Shown here: positions 1 to 9,222 of the stretch, in pieces
Numbering within the stretch: the first letter of the stretch is position 1
How the letters are laid out: each line of letters begins with the position of its first letter
Assembly: GCA_004556055.1 (NCBI GenBank)
Contig: SFIW01000005.1
Location: forward strand, 1-64,000
DNA: 64,000 nt
From: Planctomycetaceae bacterium
Lineage (GTDB): Bacteria > Planctomycetota > Planctomycetia > Pirellulales > Thermoguttaceae
Direction: 5' to 3'
Notes under the pieces: model-generated
The model's database searches: none
Told to the model about the DNA's origin: nothing
Seen by the model: only the letters and a program-made list of their open reading frames with translations
Program-made: the position numbers and the translations under genes

Positions 1-1
1 T

Positions 2-1135
2 GATAAAGTCTTTGAGCGTAGCGATTCGAATACGTTTTATAACGCCTATAGGAGCAAAGGGTCAAATTGTCCTCATCATAAGCAGTGTCCCGTTCGCCAT
101 AACTTCGAATTCCTGATGCAAAAGGACGTCAGAAAGCTTTTGATTCAGCGCGTTATCGAAGCGTGCGTCAAGGAAAAGCTTGTCGTCACTTCAAGAGATA
201 TCTTGAACTTTCTTTTTGACGCGATTGTTTCTCCAAACTTTAACGAGAACACTATCTGGGAACTTCTGACCAATCCCGCCAAATCTTTGGAAACTTATAT
301 TTCCTGCACGACTCCGATGTTGCTCTTCGAAAATAAGGGAACGTCGAGTTTAATCGATAGCATGAGCCGGTGTGTGACGAAAGGCGAGACGACGGAAGAG
401 AGCGATAGAGAAACGCTTGAATTTTACGCGATGGACGCCGTTGCTCCGAAAGCGATCTCCGCGTTGAAAAACACCGCATATTCCGGGATTATCAATGACA
501 ATTCCCTCGCAGCCCTTAACGACGGACAGGAACGCTTTAAGAAATACGTCTATAAATTCCTGAAGAGTTGTAAAAAACTAGAGTCCAAAGATATCGGTTC
601 CGACCGACTCTACTTGTCTTTTACTCGGGATCTATATTATTCCTACGCATTGAAAACAAGCGACGATAAGAATATAGGCAAACTTAAAAATCTTTATAAA
701 TCGGTAGAGCGTTGTATTTGCGCCTGGAACGGATCTTATGGTGATAAATTTATTTGCATAGACGACTCTAGCGACGATTATTCTATTTTAGAAAGCTTAA
801 AGATCGTCCCGAATTTCCCTATCGAAAATGGCGGCGATGAAATTTTGCGATTTGTCCCCGTGATCAATGTGCGTTTTAGCGACGAAACGAAGTTGAAGAA
901 CGTTTCTTTTTCAATTGATTATGTGCTTTATCAAATGATTATGGCGATGAAGGACGGTTATTGTCCGACGTCTCAGGATCGCAATACCCACGCCGATTTC
1001 TCCAGTGGAATTAGAGCACTGTCTGAATTTGGCTCGAAGAAAGAGAAAGTTTTTCTCGTGTCCAAGAAACAAGGAGGCGGCGCGCGTTTCGGGTTCGAAA
1101 AGAACGACTTTGGGTATAGCTTTAGCAAGGAGTAA
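2..1135 (+). CDS. dptF: DptF, phosphorothioation-dependent restriction ATPase (5' truncated)
   Basis: The reading frame is open from the first bases of the window, so this is the C-terminal 377 residues of a longer protein; the first internal Met (116) is not its true start. A cysteine/histidine cluster, CPHHKQCPVRHNFEF, lies just inside the edge and resembles the CPV-x-x-NFE stretch I associate with DptF. DptF is the P-loop ATPase of the DptFGH complex, which restricts DNA lacking phosphorothioate marks. The P-loop half lies outside the window. The call rests mainly on position: it is followed after 5 bp by a DptG-sized gene, then by dptH and dndCDE on the same strand. Confidence 0.72.
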   Translation, partial: DKVFERSDSNTFYNAYRSKGSNCPHHKQCPVRHNFEFLMQKDVRKLLIQRVIEACVKEKLVVTSRDILNFLFDAIVSPNFNENTIWELLTNPAKSLETYISCTTPMLLFENKGTSSLIDSMSRCVTKGETTEESDRETLEFYAMDAVAPKAISALKNTAYSGIINDNSLAALNDGQERFKKYVYKFLKSCKKLESKDIGSDRLYLSFTRDLYYSYALKTSDDKNIGKLKNLYKSVERCICAWNGSYGDKFICIDDSSDDYSILESLKIVPNFPIENGGDEILRFVPVINVRFSDETKLKNVSFSIDYVLYQMIMAMKDGYCPTSQDRNTHADFSSGIRALSEFGSKKEKVFLVSKKQGGGARFGFEKNDFGYSFSKE

Positions 1136-1140
1136 TTTCT

Positions 1141-2535
1141 GTGTTTACATTAGATCCTGAAATGATGAAAAAGGCATTTTTTACGGGAGAAGAGAACGCA
1201 AGATTTACGCATAAAACAGCCGGGTGTTTCAAACTATTCCCATTTGTCGGCAATAATTCGGCGCCAATAGTCTCGTCGTGCGATCTTGTCGTCGGGGAAT
1301 GGCTTCGCCTTGCTTGCGCTCAGAAAATCGAGTTGGAATCGATGGAGGAAACTCTGCGCAAGCTAGCGGATTCAATCGACGATCTTGACGACGAGGGGAA
1401 GGAAAAATTGACGCAGATCGCTCGAAGCGTCTATTGGAACGACGACGAGACGCCCTCTCTCAAAGCCGAAAGCATAAAGGCGATGCGCTATCTTCCTTGC
1501 GAGAACCAGGCGGTTATGAAGACGGCTCTGTACCTTTATTCTGCCCTAAACGACGGCGAGAAGATAAAGGACGCCGTCAAGCGAGCGTTAGAAAACGCCG
1601 CGAATGACGACAACGTTCTGGAGAAAGCCGTCTTCGAAGCGATGGAAGCTAAAATCGAGACGTTGATTCCGAACGCCGATTACTATGTCGTCCACTTGGC
1701 GCCGCGAAAGATCTTTATGAAAGATCTACAATTTATCCTTGAAAGCCCCGCAAGGACGAAGGAACATCTCGTCGACCTGCTGGAGTTTTACTACTTTTTC
1801 TATACGAGCCAAACCTCTTTGATGTTATCCAGATTTGAGGACGGCGATCGAGATACGATCATTCCTCTTTATTTCAGTCTCGACTGGGAACGGACAAATA
1901 AAGAACGCGAGTGTTATCGCTCCGGTTGGGAAAAACTTTTCCCCGCGATAGAAAAACAACTTTCTCACGCCGCGACGTTGGAAATGTTAAATCAGAACCC
2001 TACTGGCGAGAAATACGACTACGTTGCGCTGAAAAAATATCTTGAGGAAACGGGAAGGTATGAAGAGGTCGCCGCTCAGATTAAGGATCTCGTCGATCGG
2101 TATCGAAACGCCATCAAGGATTGCGAGGTAATGCAGGAGCTCAAGAAAAATGAGAATTTGGATCCTGTTTTTTCCAAAGTTCACTTTCTTTTCGATAACG
2201 TTCTAACTCAATTTAGATGTTCAGTACGCCACAGGGTTAACGATGCGTATACAAATCATTTTAAAACGTTCTGTCAGGAGCGGTTCCTGAAATTCCGCGG
2301 TCCATGCGGTTTTATGCTGAATATCACGGAAGAGCGCCTTGTGTTTTTGACCAAGTTAGTCGTCAACAATCAGGAAAAGCTTTCGCTCAAAGAAGTCTTT
2401 CATGAACTTGAACTTAGAGGCGTTTTTTTGGACCAGCCCTCGAAGGATGAAGTCGTGCTGTTTTATTCTAAGCTAAATTTAATCGAGAAGAAAAGCGATA
2501 GTGGGGATGCGCAATATGTCCGAAAAATTTTATGA
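1141..2535 (+). CDS. dptG: DptG, phosphorothioation-dependent restriction protein
   Basis: This is a 464-residue protein starting at GTG with AAGGAG about 10 bases upstream. Its length matches DptG, the middle subunit of the DptFGH restriction complex, and its place between the dptF end and dptH is the usual gene order. It is mostly helical and charged, with no signal peptide, membrane segment or catalytic motif that I can see. The family has no known enzyme fold and is thought to bridge the two ATPases. The stop lies inside the start of dptH (20-bp overlap), which suggests translational coupling. The call depends on context and size more than on motifs. Confidence 0.72.
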   Translation: MFTLDPEMMKKAFFTGEENARFTHKTAGCFKLFPFVGNNSAPIVSSCDLVVGEWLRLACAQKIELESMEETLRKLADSIDDLDDEGKEKLTQIARSVYWNDDETPSLKAESIKAMRYLPCENQAVMKTALYLYSALNDGEKIKDAVKRALENAANDDNVLEKAVFEAMEAKIETLIPNADYYVVHLAPRKIFMKDLQFILESPARTKEHLVDLLEFYYFFYTSQTSLMLSRFEDGDRDTIIPLYFSLDWERTNKERECYRSGWEKLFPAIEKQLSHAATLEMLNQNPTGEKYDYVALKKYLEETGRYEEVAAQIKDLVDRYRNAIKDCEVMQELKKNENLDPVFSKVHFLFDNVLTQFRCSVRHRVNDAYTNHFKTFCQERFLKFRGPCGFMLNITEERLVFLTKLVVNNQEKLSLKEVFHELELRGVFLDQPSKDEVVLFYSKLNLIEKKSDSGDAQYVRKIL

Positions 2536-5500
2536 TTACATCGCAAAGCGCATTGTCAGCTATTTTGAGCAGGAATGCGATAATTTACATGACGGCGATC
2601 GATTTTGTTTCAAGCTTGACAACGAGAAATTGGTCGAGAAAGTCAACGCCGCTTTGGAGAAGATAACGCGGGAAGGGGAATTTCAGGGCACTTTCTCTTA
2701 TCTAGATTCTTATAAGACTTTTACTTTAAAACTTAAAAATAATAAAGAGGTCGTCATTGCCGCGCAGATCGGTGGCATGACGAACGATTTTTTCGCGACG
2801 CTGCGAAACATTCCGTTGACGATCAACAAGAATCCGATTTTGATGATTACTTACGCGCCTATCGACACGATCTCTAGCGCGACGCGCAATCTTTCAGAAA
2901 AAGGAGAGCCTTTCTCTACGGAGGAATTGCTCGAGGCGATCGGACGCGAAATTAAAGACTCTAATACTCTGTCTTTTCAAGATCGAACGTTGCTAACGCA
3001 CGAATTGACGCGGAAACAGTCCGATCGCTATGCGGATCGAGAATCGTTGTTAGAGTACAAGAGCTTGTTAGTTTCAGCAAGCGAAGGAAAGATTGCGCAG
3101 GAGGATTGGATCGATTTTCGCCTGCTTCCTGACGCCGATGGGTTGGCTTCAGAAAAGAACGCGAAAAAGATGGAACAACGTATCGCCGAGAATCACCGCG
3201 ATTTCGAAACGATCGACCGAACGTTCAAATACGGATCGTTGCGCGACGACCTTGATAGTTCGTTTGATCGTAAATTGATCGACGCCCTGGAAAAAAATAA
3301 ACGTCAAGGCAAGGATTGGTTTCAGGGAATAACCTATGCGGAAATCAGGGACTCAAAGGCCAAGATGGAAAAAAGGAGCGAGCCTCTTTTCATCGACAAC
3401 GCCTCTATCTCCGCCTATAGCGGTTCCGAGAAGGAATATAAATTTCCGCAAAACCAGAAGCTTTTCGTTCGGGACGGTGGTTCTACGAAGACCAAGCAAC
3501 GCGAGAAGCATATCTTGGTTTATAATCCCGACTGTCTCAAAGAAATCACGATCGAATTCCCTTTCAATAAGACGATTACGAAGGATTCCGTCGAGCAGAA
3601 CGAGCGCCCTTTGGAAATCCAAGGGAAGCGATTATCCCTATCCATTAACGCCGACGGCTGCGTCTTTGCTAGAGTCGTCGTCAAAGATCCGACCAACGCG
3701 TCAATCGATTTCACTTTTAGAATCTGCGTATTGAATCTTAATCCATGTTACCTAGAAAACTTTCAGACGTGTTACAAAATTGACTGGAAGAAAAAGAAAC
3801 AACGCATTATGGCCGAAGGCGTCAACGAATTTTTGGTCATAAATCCAGGCGCAAAGAAACAGGCGGAGGAGATCCTAGAAGAGGAGGGAGCCTATTCGTG
3901 CGATCTCGAAACCGAATTGACGCTTGTCTTCAACGAGGATAGTTTTTCTTCAGGTAACGGCAAGATTCTATTTGCTCTTTCTTGCGGGGCTATTCAGATT
4001 CCTCTTGGAATTTCCGACGATAAGGTCAAGGTCTCGAGTTTGACGGGCGTTCGCGCGTTTAAGTTAAAAAACGAATTCAAGAGTGGGTTTGAATATCGCG
4101 ACGGAAAGATCGTCATGGGAACCACCCCTTATTCTGCGAACGGAAGTTTTAAAGAAGATCTCAAATGTGAATCTTTTTTCGTAGACGTCCAAGCTTGCTA
4201 TGTCGTGAAAAATCTTCAAGGGGAATACGCGTCAAAGACGATTAGCATTCCCGAAGATCTAAGAAGCGCTTACGTCGATTATCTGTCAATTTTTAAAGAA
4301 CGAAGACAATTGCCAAGCCTGGCGTACCTTGACGAAACGTTATGCAAGGCGGCTAAAAGGTATGTCGGCGCGTTTAAGGATTTCTTCAATCAAGTAGACG
4401 ATGGGAACGTTTTAAGTCAAGAGCATAACGACGCTCTTCGCCTAGGGACTGTCTACGATCAAACCCAGGAGAGGATCGCGTTTTCGCCGATCCATCCTTT
4501 CAACGTGGCGTACCAGCTTCGGCTCCATGAGGAAAATGGGCTCGGCAGTGTGCGCGACGATATTGTGGGACGACTGACTTCCGCCAACCTTCTCCCTTAT
4601 ATCAAAGACGATCAGCAGACGGTTTACGAAATCGTAGAACAGGACGAGTCCCCGGAGTGGAGATATTATACGCCCCTTGATAGGGAACGTTTCCATGAAA
4701 TTCGGGACTTTGCGCCTAAGCTCGTCGCGGAAAAGATCGAGGAGTATTACGCTCATTTCGGGTTTCTTTTCGACGGCGTCGATCGCCGAATGATCTTGAG
4801 CCTTCATAATTTGGGGGATTGCCGAGAAATCTTTTTAGGTATCGTTCGGTATTTCAAAGGACAAATCAAGAAAGAGCTTCCTCCAGAAGATATTCTGAAC
4901 TTTGAGATCCATATATACAGCGATCCTAAATTGGCGTCGAGTTATAACGACTTTTCCGTCTTGTCGAATTTAAAACGCACGAAAGAATACCTCTGCGAAG
5001 TTGAAGAAAAGTACGAACATAATACCGATTTGGCGTCAATGCTTGTCGCGAAGATCCGGCGGTATGCGCACAGCGAAGCGGAGGAGATGTATCGGTACGC
5101 CCACATCGCGTTTTATGAGATGACGTCCAGCAATAAATGCGGCGATACTAAAATAGGTCAATTGACGACGGGCGCCTCGCTCGACGGCGTTATTTCCGGC
5201 GTGCCGTCCGTCTTGGACAAAGGATGGTACAAGACTGGGTTTGGACGAAAATACGCTCCAGAATCTGATCTCGTTGAATTTGCTTCGTTGTTGAATTCAA
5301 TGTATCGCGTCGCCTATTCCAGCAGTACTTATGTCAAGGATCATTGCGTCACAACCGAAGTTTCTAAGTGGTCTTCGGCTCAGCTTGACAAGGTCTATTC
5401 CGCCTCCAATTGGGTCGTCTTTGTCGATCCGAAAGTCGATTTGAGCTTCTTTTATCAGGACGAGCAAGCGAAAGAGCTGTTGATAATCCATTATGGGGAT

Positions 5501-7834
5501 CAGAATTCTTCGGCAAGCGGATACAACGCGATTACGGTCACGCGCAAGGCCGAGCAATACGAGAGGATCATTTCCCAAGAGCTCGCAAAAAAGAACGTGA
5601 AAGCGGATCCAGGCGCGACAAAGCGCATTATTAAATTCTTCAACGCGGTCAACGGTCGGTGGTTGCTTCGCTTGATTTCTTCTAAGAGCGCTCCCGACGA
5701 CACGTTTAGTAGGGAGAAAATGAGCGTCGTTTCCGCCGTAAAATTTGCGATGGCGTACTATGATCGCCTAAATATCGCGTGGGTTCCGCTCTCTCTTGAA
5801 GAATTGCTGAGAGTTTCGGGAAATACGGGACTTTCTAAGAAAGACGGATTGCTTTCCGCCAAAAATCTATCCTTTGAAAAGGGGCCGACTTGCGACGATT
5901 TGCTCTTGATCGGTTTTGAGAAAACGGAGAAGGGCGTCTGCGTTTATCTCCATCCTGTTGAAGTAAAAATTGGTCAGAACGACTCCAGCGTTATTGCGAA
6001 AGCCAAGGAGCAGATATGCAACACGTATCAAGGTTTGTTGCATGCCCTTTGGCCTGACGACGAAGAAGAGCGCAAGTCTATTGAGCGAAAGGTTGTTAGG
6101 AATTTTATCATGCAGCTTGCTATTCTCGCTTGTGAGAAAATGAAGCTGTATGGCGTCTATCCAGAAGGAAGGTGGGACTTTATTCTTGACGAAATCCGTA
6201 AGCCGTTGTTGAATGATGGATTTGAAATTTCCGAAAGGGTCAATAGAGACCTCGGCGTCGGGACGGTGATCTCTTTTAAACAAAGTGAAAACTTTATTTC
6301 TGGAGATTTTGACCAAGAGAAAAACATCGCGATCTTTACCCTCCCTGAGAAAGACGGCTATGCGTATTTAGTCAAAGACGTCGGCGACGTCGCTCGAGAT
6401 ATAGAACGTTCCGATCTCGTTACGCCAAGACGTTCGGGGATTCGCCCGGAAGTCGTAAGGGAACATGAAAAGCGAATCGAGATCGACGAAGAGGTTGCGA
6501 GCGAACTCCAAGAAGAAGTTCAGGGAGGCGCCATTCCTCTTTATGATAACGAACCTGAACCTGAAAAAGTCGTCGTCGAGCGCGCTGAAGACTCTACGAC
6601 GGACGCCCCCGAATCCCTCCCCGAGAAAGAGGAGCCCCCACGAGAAATTCGCGTTCTCTTCGGCGAGGATCAAGCGACGGGAACGCCCCTGTATTGGCGC
6701 CCTGGGAATACGGAAGAGATCTTTCATCCGAACACGGGGATCATCGGAACGATGGGAACGGGAAAGACGCAATTTACTCAATCTCTCGTAACGCAGCTCT
6801 ATAGAGAAAGAGTCAATAATGTGGAGTCTCCCGATATCGGGATTCTCATCTTTGACTATAAAGGGGACTATAACGAGAGTAAAGTCGATTTTGTGAAGGC
6901 GACTAACGCCAAGATCTTAAAATTATATCACCTTCCTTATAACCCTCTTGCGCTTTCGCAGCCGCGCGTCTTCAAGCCGCTTTTGCCGTTTCATGTCGCG
7001 AATACGTTCTGCGACACGCTTTCTCGCGTTTATCATTTAGGTCCAAAGCAAAGCGGCGCTTTGCGCGATTGCATTAAGAGGGCTTACCTTTCCAAAGGGA
7101 TAAACAAACAAGAGTCTGACACGTGGAATTTGCCTGCTCCAACCTTTGCGGAGGTCTTTACCGTCTATTCGGAGGACGAATCTATCAAGAAAGGCGATTC
7201 TCTGGACGAGGTGCTTTGCAAGTTGTCAGACTTTGAGCTCTTTGAGCCGGAAAGTTGCAATACGAAATCCCTTTTTGATCTCCTAAAAGGGGTTGTCGTC
7301 GTCGATCTTTCCGGTTACGACTCCGACTTACAAAGTCTCGTCATTGCGATAACGCTCGATCTTTTTTACGCGCAAATGCAGTCGAGAGGTTCTAGCAAGC
7401 TTGCAGGGAAACATAGACAGCTTACCAAAATGATTCTAGTCGACGAAGCGGATAATTTCCTTAGCGAGGGATTCCCTTCGTTGAAAAAGATTCTCAAAGA
7501 GGGGCGTGAATTCGGCGTCGGAACAATCTTGTCCACTCAGTTTCTCAAGCATTTTGGGAGCGGGGACGACGACTTCTCGAAATATATCTTGACCTGGGTT
7601 GTTCACAACGTTTCCGATTTAAAAAACAGCGACATACGCTTTGTCTTCAACACGGAAGCCAACAGCGAGGAGGAAGCGAAATTGTTTGGAGACGTGAAGA
7701 AACTCCAAAAGCATCATAGCATCGTTAAGATTGGAAATAACCCTAAACCTATCTACGTCAAAGACAAAGCGTTTTGGGAGTTGTTTGGCGAGTTGCAGAC
7801 GGGGGCTAGTGACCGTGAGGAATTGCCAGAATGA
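2516..7834 (+). CDS. dptH: DptH, HerA/FtsK-type ATPase of phosphorothioation-dependent restriction
   Basis: This giant protein has about 1,772 residues. The C-terminal 370 residues form a HerA/FtsK-like motor: Walker A GTMGTGKT near residue 1411 and Walker B ILVDEAD near 1640, followed by an arginine-bearing stretch LKKILKEGREFGVG. An acidic, Glu/Pro-rich linker (about 1,310-1,390) joins it to a long N-terminal part. Near residue 1150 lies HPVEVKIG, preceded by DDLLLIG and followed by AKEQICNTYQGL, the spacing of a PD-(D/E)xK nuclease core. Size and architecture fit DptH, which with DptF and DptG restricts DNA without phosphorothioates. I chose ATG 2516, with GGGG nine bases upstream; GTG 2501 and ATG 2507 are in-frame alternatives. 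The stop overlaps the dndC start as ATGA. Confidence 0.82.
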   Translation: MSEKFYDYIAKRIVSYFEQECDNLHDGDRFCFKLDNEKLVEKVNAALEKITREGEFQGTFSYLDSYKTFTLKLKNNKEVVIAAQIGGMTNDFFATLRNIPLTINKNPILMITYAPIDTISSATRNLSEKGEPFSTEELLEAIGREIKDSNTLSFQDRTLLTHELTRKQSDRYADRESLLEYKSLLVSASEGKIAQEDWIDFRLLPDADGLASEKNAKKMEQRIAENHRDFETIDRTFKYGSLRDDLDSSFDRKLIDALEKNKRQGKDWFQGITYAEIRDSKAKMEKRSEPLFIDNASISAYSGSEKEYKFPQNQKLFVRDGGSTKTKQREKHILVYNPDCLKEITIEFPFNKTITKDSVEQNERPLEIQGKRLSLSINADGCVFARVVVKDPTNASIDFTFRICVLNLNPCYLENFQTCYKIDWKKKKQRIMAEGVNEFLVINPGAKKQAEEILEEEGAYSCDLETELTLVFNEDSFSSGNGKILFALSCGAIQIPLGISDDKVKVSSLTGVRAFKLKNEFKSGFEYRDGKIVMGTTPYSANGSFKEDLKCESFFVDVQACYVVKNLQGEYASKTISIPEDLRSAYVDYLSIFKERRQLPSLAYLDETLCKAAKRYVGAFKDFFNQVDDGNVLSQEHNDALRLGTVYDQTQERIAFSPIHPFNVAYQLRLHEENGLGSVRDDIVGRLTSANLLPYIKDDQQTVYEIVEQDESPEWRYYTPLDRERFHEIRDFAPKLVAEKIEEYYAHFGFLFDGVDRRMILSLHNLGDCREIFLGIVRYFKGQIKKELPPEDILNFEIHIYSDPKLASSYNDFSVLSNLKRTKEYLCEVEEKYEHNTDLASMLVAKIRRYAHSEAEEMYRYAHIAFYEMTSSNKCGDTKIGQLTTGASLDGVISGVPSVLDKGWYKTGFGRKYAPESDLVEFASLLNSMYRVAYSSSTYVKDHCVTTEVSKWSSAQLDKVYSASNWVVFVDPKVDLSFFYQDEQAKELLIIHYGDQNSSASGYNAITVTRKAEQYERIISQELAKKNVKADPGATKRIIKFFNAVNGRWLLRLISSKSAPDDTFSREKMSVVSAVKFAMAYYDRLNIAWVPLSLEELLRVSGNTGLSKKDGLLSAKNLSFEKGPTCDDLLLIGFEKTEKGVCVYLHPVEVKIGQNDSSVIAKAKEQICNTYQGLLHALWPDDEEERKSIERKVVRNFIMQLAILACEKMKLYGVYPEGRWDFILDEIRKPLLNDGFEISERVNRDLGVGTVISFKQSENFISGDFDQEKNIAIFTLPEKDGYAYLVKDVGDVARDIERSDLVTPRRSGIRPEVVREHEKRIEIDEEVASELQEEVQGGAIPLYDNEPEPEKVVVERAEDSTTDAPESLPEKEEPPREIRVLFGEDQATGTPLYWRPGNTEEIFHPNTGIIGTMGTGKTQFTQSLVTQLYRERVNNVESPDIGILIFDYKGDYNESKVDFVKATNAKILKLYHLPYNPLALSQPRVFKPLLPFHVANTFCDTLSRVYHLGPKQSGALRDCIKRAYLSKGINKQESDTWNLPAPTFAEVFTVYSEDESIKKGDSLDEVLCKLSDFELFEPESCNTKSLFDLLKGVVVVDLSGYDSDLQSLVIAITLDLFYAQMQSRGSSKLAGKHRQLTKMILVDEADNFLSEGFPSLKKILKEGREFGVGTILSTQFLKHFGSGDDDFSKYILTWVVHNVSDLKNSDIRFVFNTEANSEEEAKLFGDVKKLQKHHSIVKIGNNPKPIYVKDKAFWELFGELQTGASDREELPE

Positions 7835-9222
7835 ACGACGAATCACGCAAGCAGTTTAAAGCGATCATCGAGCAAATGAGGTTCGTCTATAAGCACGATT
7901 CTCGCCCATGGATGATTGGTTATAGCGGGGGCAAGGATTCAACCCTGCTGTGCCAGTTGGTCTTCGAGACGCTCGAATCGCTCCCACCTTCCGAACGTAA
8001 AAAGAAGGTGTATATCGTGACGTCGGACACCATGGTCGAAAACCCGATCATTCGACGATATATGCATGAAATGAACGTTGCGATCAACGCCGCGAGCGTC
8101 AAAAAAGGATTGAACGTAGAATCGCATATCATTTATCCGGAAGTCAAAAATAGATTTTGGAGCCTCGTCGTCGGTTTGGGGTATTTGACCCCCGAGCCGC
8201 CGGGATTTCGCTGGTGTACTGAACGGTTAAAAATCCTTCCTTCGAACGATTTCACGTACAATGTCATTAGGAAAAGCGGAGAAATTATCATTCTGCTGGG
8301 GGTTCGCAAAGCGGAAAGTTCTACCCGTTTGAAGAGTATTGCCTCTAGGGAAATAGAAGGGAAGATCTTGACGCCCCATGTCTCCATCCCGAAAGCGTAT
8401 ACCTATCGTCCATTGTCTGAAATTGAGAATAAGGACGTATGGGAATATCTTCTTAAAGACGATGGTTTGAGCGCGTGGGGAACGGACAATCGCTATCTTT
8501 TTTCCCTCTATCAGGGGGAAGAGATGGGGGAAGAGCAGAGCGTCGTCGGCGAGGTAAACAAAGATAAAATCGCCATCACCGGCAATTCTCGGTTTGGTTG
8601 CTGGTGTTGCACGATGGTGAGCGAAGATAAATCGCTGAAGAACTTCATTGAGCACGGAGCGTCGGAGCTGCTCCCTCTGCGCGAGTTTCGCAATTGGCTT
8701 ATCGAGTTAAGGAACACGCCTGAGGCTCGGGATTTCAGGAGGCGAAACGGCTCGGTTTATTTCATGAAAAACGGAGAACTAGGGCGCGGGCCTTTTACGC
8801 TTAACACGCGTAAGGATATCCTTCGCCGCCTTCTTCAACTCCAGAAAACGACGGGATTCGAACTGATTTCCGAAGAAGAACTCAAGTTTATCGATAATGT
8901 ATGGGAGCGCGAAGGGGATTTGTCCTGTCGAGGCGTCGTGGAGATTTACTATGAGGTCATGGGGAAAAGACTGCCATGGGATCAGTTTAAAAAGGCGAAA
9001 TACGACGGCGAAACGTTGGAAACGATCCGCAAACTCTGCGCAAAGCACGACGTTCCTTTTGATCTCATGTCTCGCCTCATGTCGGCGGTGGATAGCGCCA
9101 AGTTGCACACACGCTCCGCCGAGACGACTGAGGCCGTTGAAAAGGTCTTAAATCAAGGATGGCTCCATGACGAACGCGTAAAAGAGGAATTGGGTCGAGG
9201 AGATGTTATTACGCAAGATTGA
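7831..9222 (+). CDS. dndC: DndC, phosphorothioation sulfurtransferase (PAPS-reductase-like)
   Basis: This 463-residue protein has the PP-loop SGGKDS at residues 32-37 (in IGYSGGKDST), typical of the ATP-pyrophosphatase/PAPS reductase superfamily. Later it carries RWCTERLK (Cys129), LGVRKAES, and a cysteine cluster GCWCC (Cys257, 259, 260) followed by SEDKS, as expected for the iron-sulfur site of DndC. DndC is thought to activate the DNA phosphate with ATP and pass sulfur from the DndA cysteine desulfurase. Its ATG lies in the dptH stop (ATGA), and its end overlaps dndD by 20 bp. No cysteine desulfurase gene is in the window, so sulfur must come from a gene to the left or from a housekeeping IscS/SufS. 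Confidence 0.93.
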   Translation: MNDESRKQFKAIIEQMRFVYKHDSRPWMIGYSGGKDSTLLCQLVFETLESLPPSERKKKVYIVTSDTMVENPIIRRYMHEMNVAINAASVKKGLNVESHIIYPEVKNRFWSLVVGLGYLTPEPPGFRWCTERLKILPSNDFTYNVIRKSGEIIILLGVRKAESSTRLKSIASREIEGKILTPHVSIPKAYTYRPLSEIENKDVWEYLLKDDGLSAWGTDNRYLFSLYQGEEMGEEQSVVGEVNKDKIAITGNSRFGCWCCTMVSEDKSLKNFIEHGASELLPLREFRNWLIELRNTPEARDFRRRNGSVYFMKNGELGRGPFTLNTRKDILRRLLQLQKTTGFELISEEELKFIDNVWEREGDLSCRGVVEIYYEVMGKRLPWDQFKKAKYDGETLETIRKLCAKHDVPFDLMSRLMSAVDSAKLHTRSAETTEAVEKVLNQGWLHDERVKEELGRGDVITQD

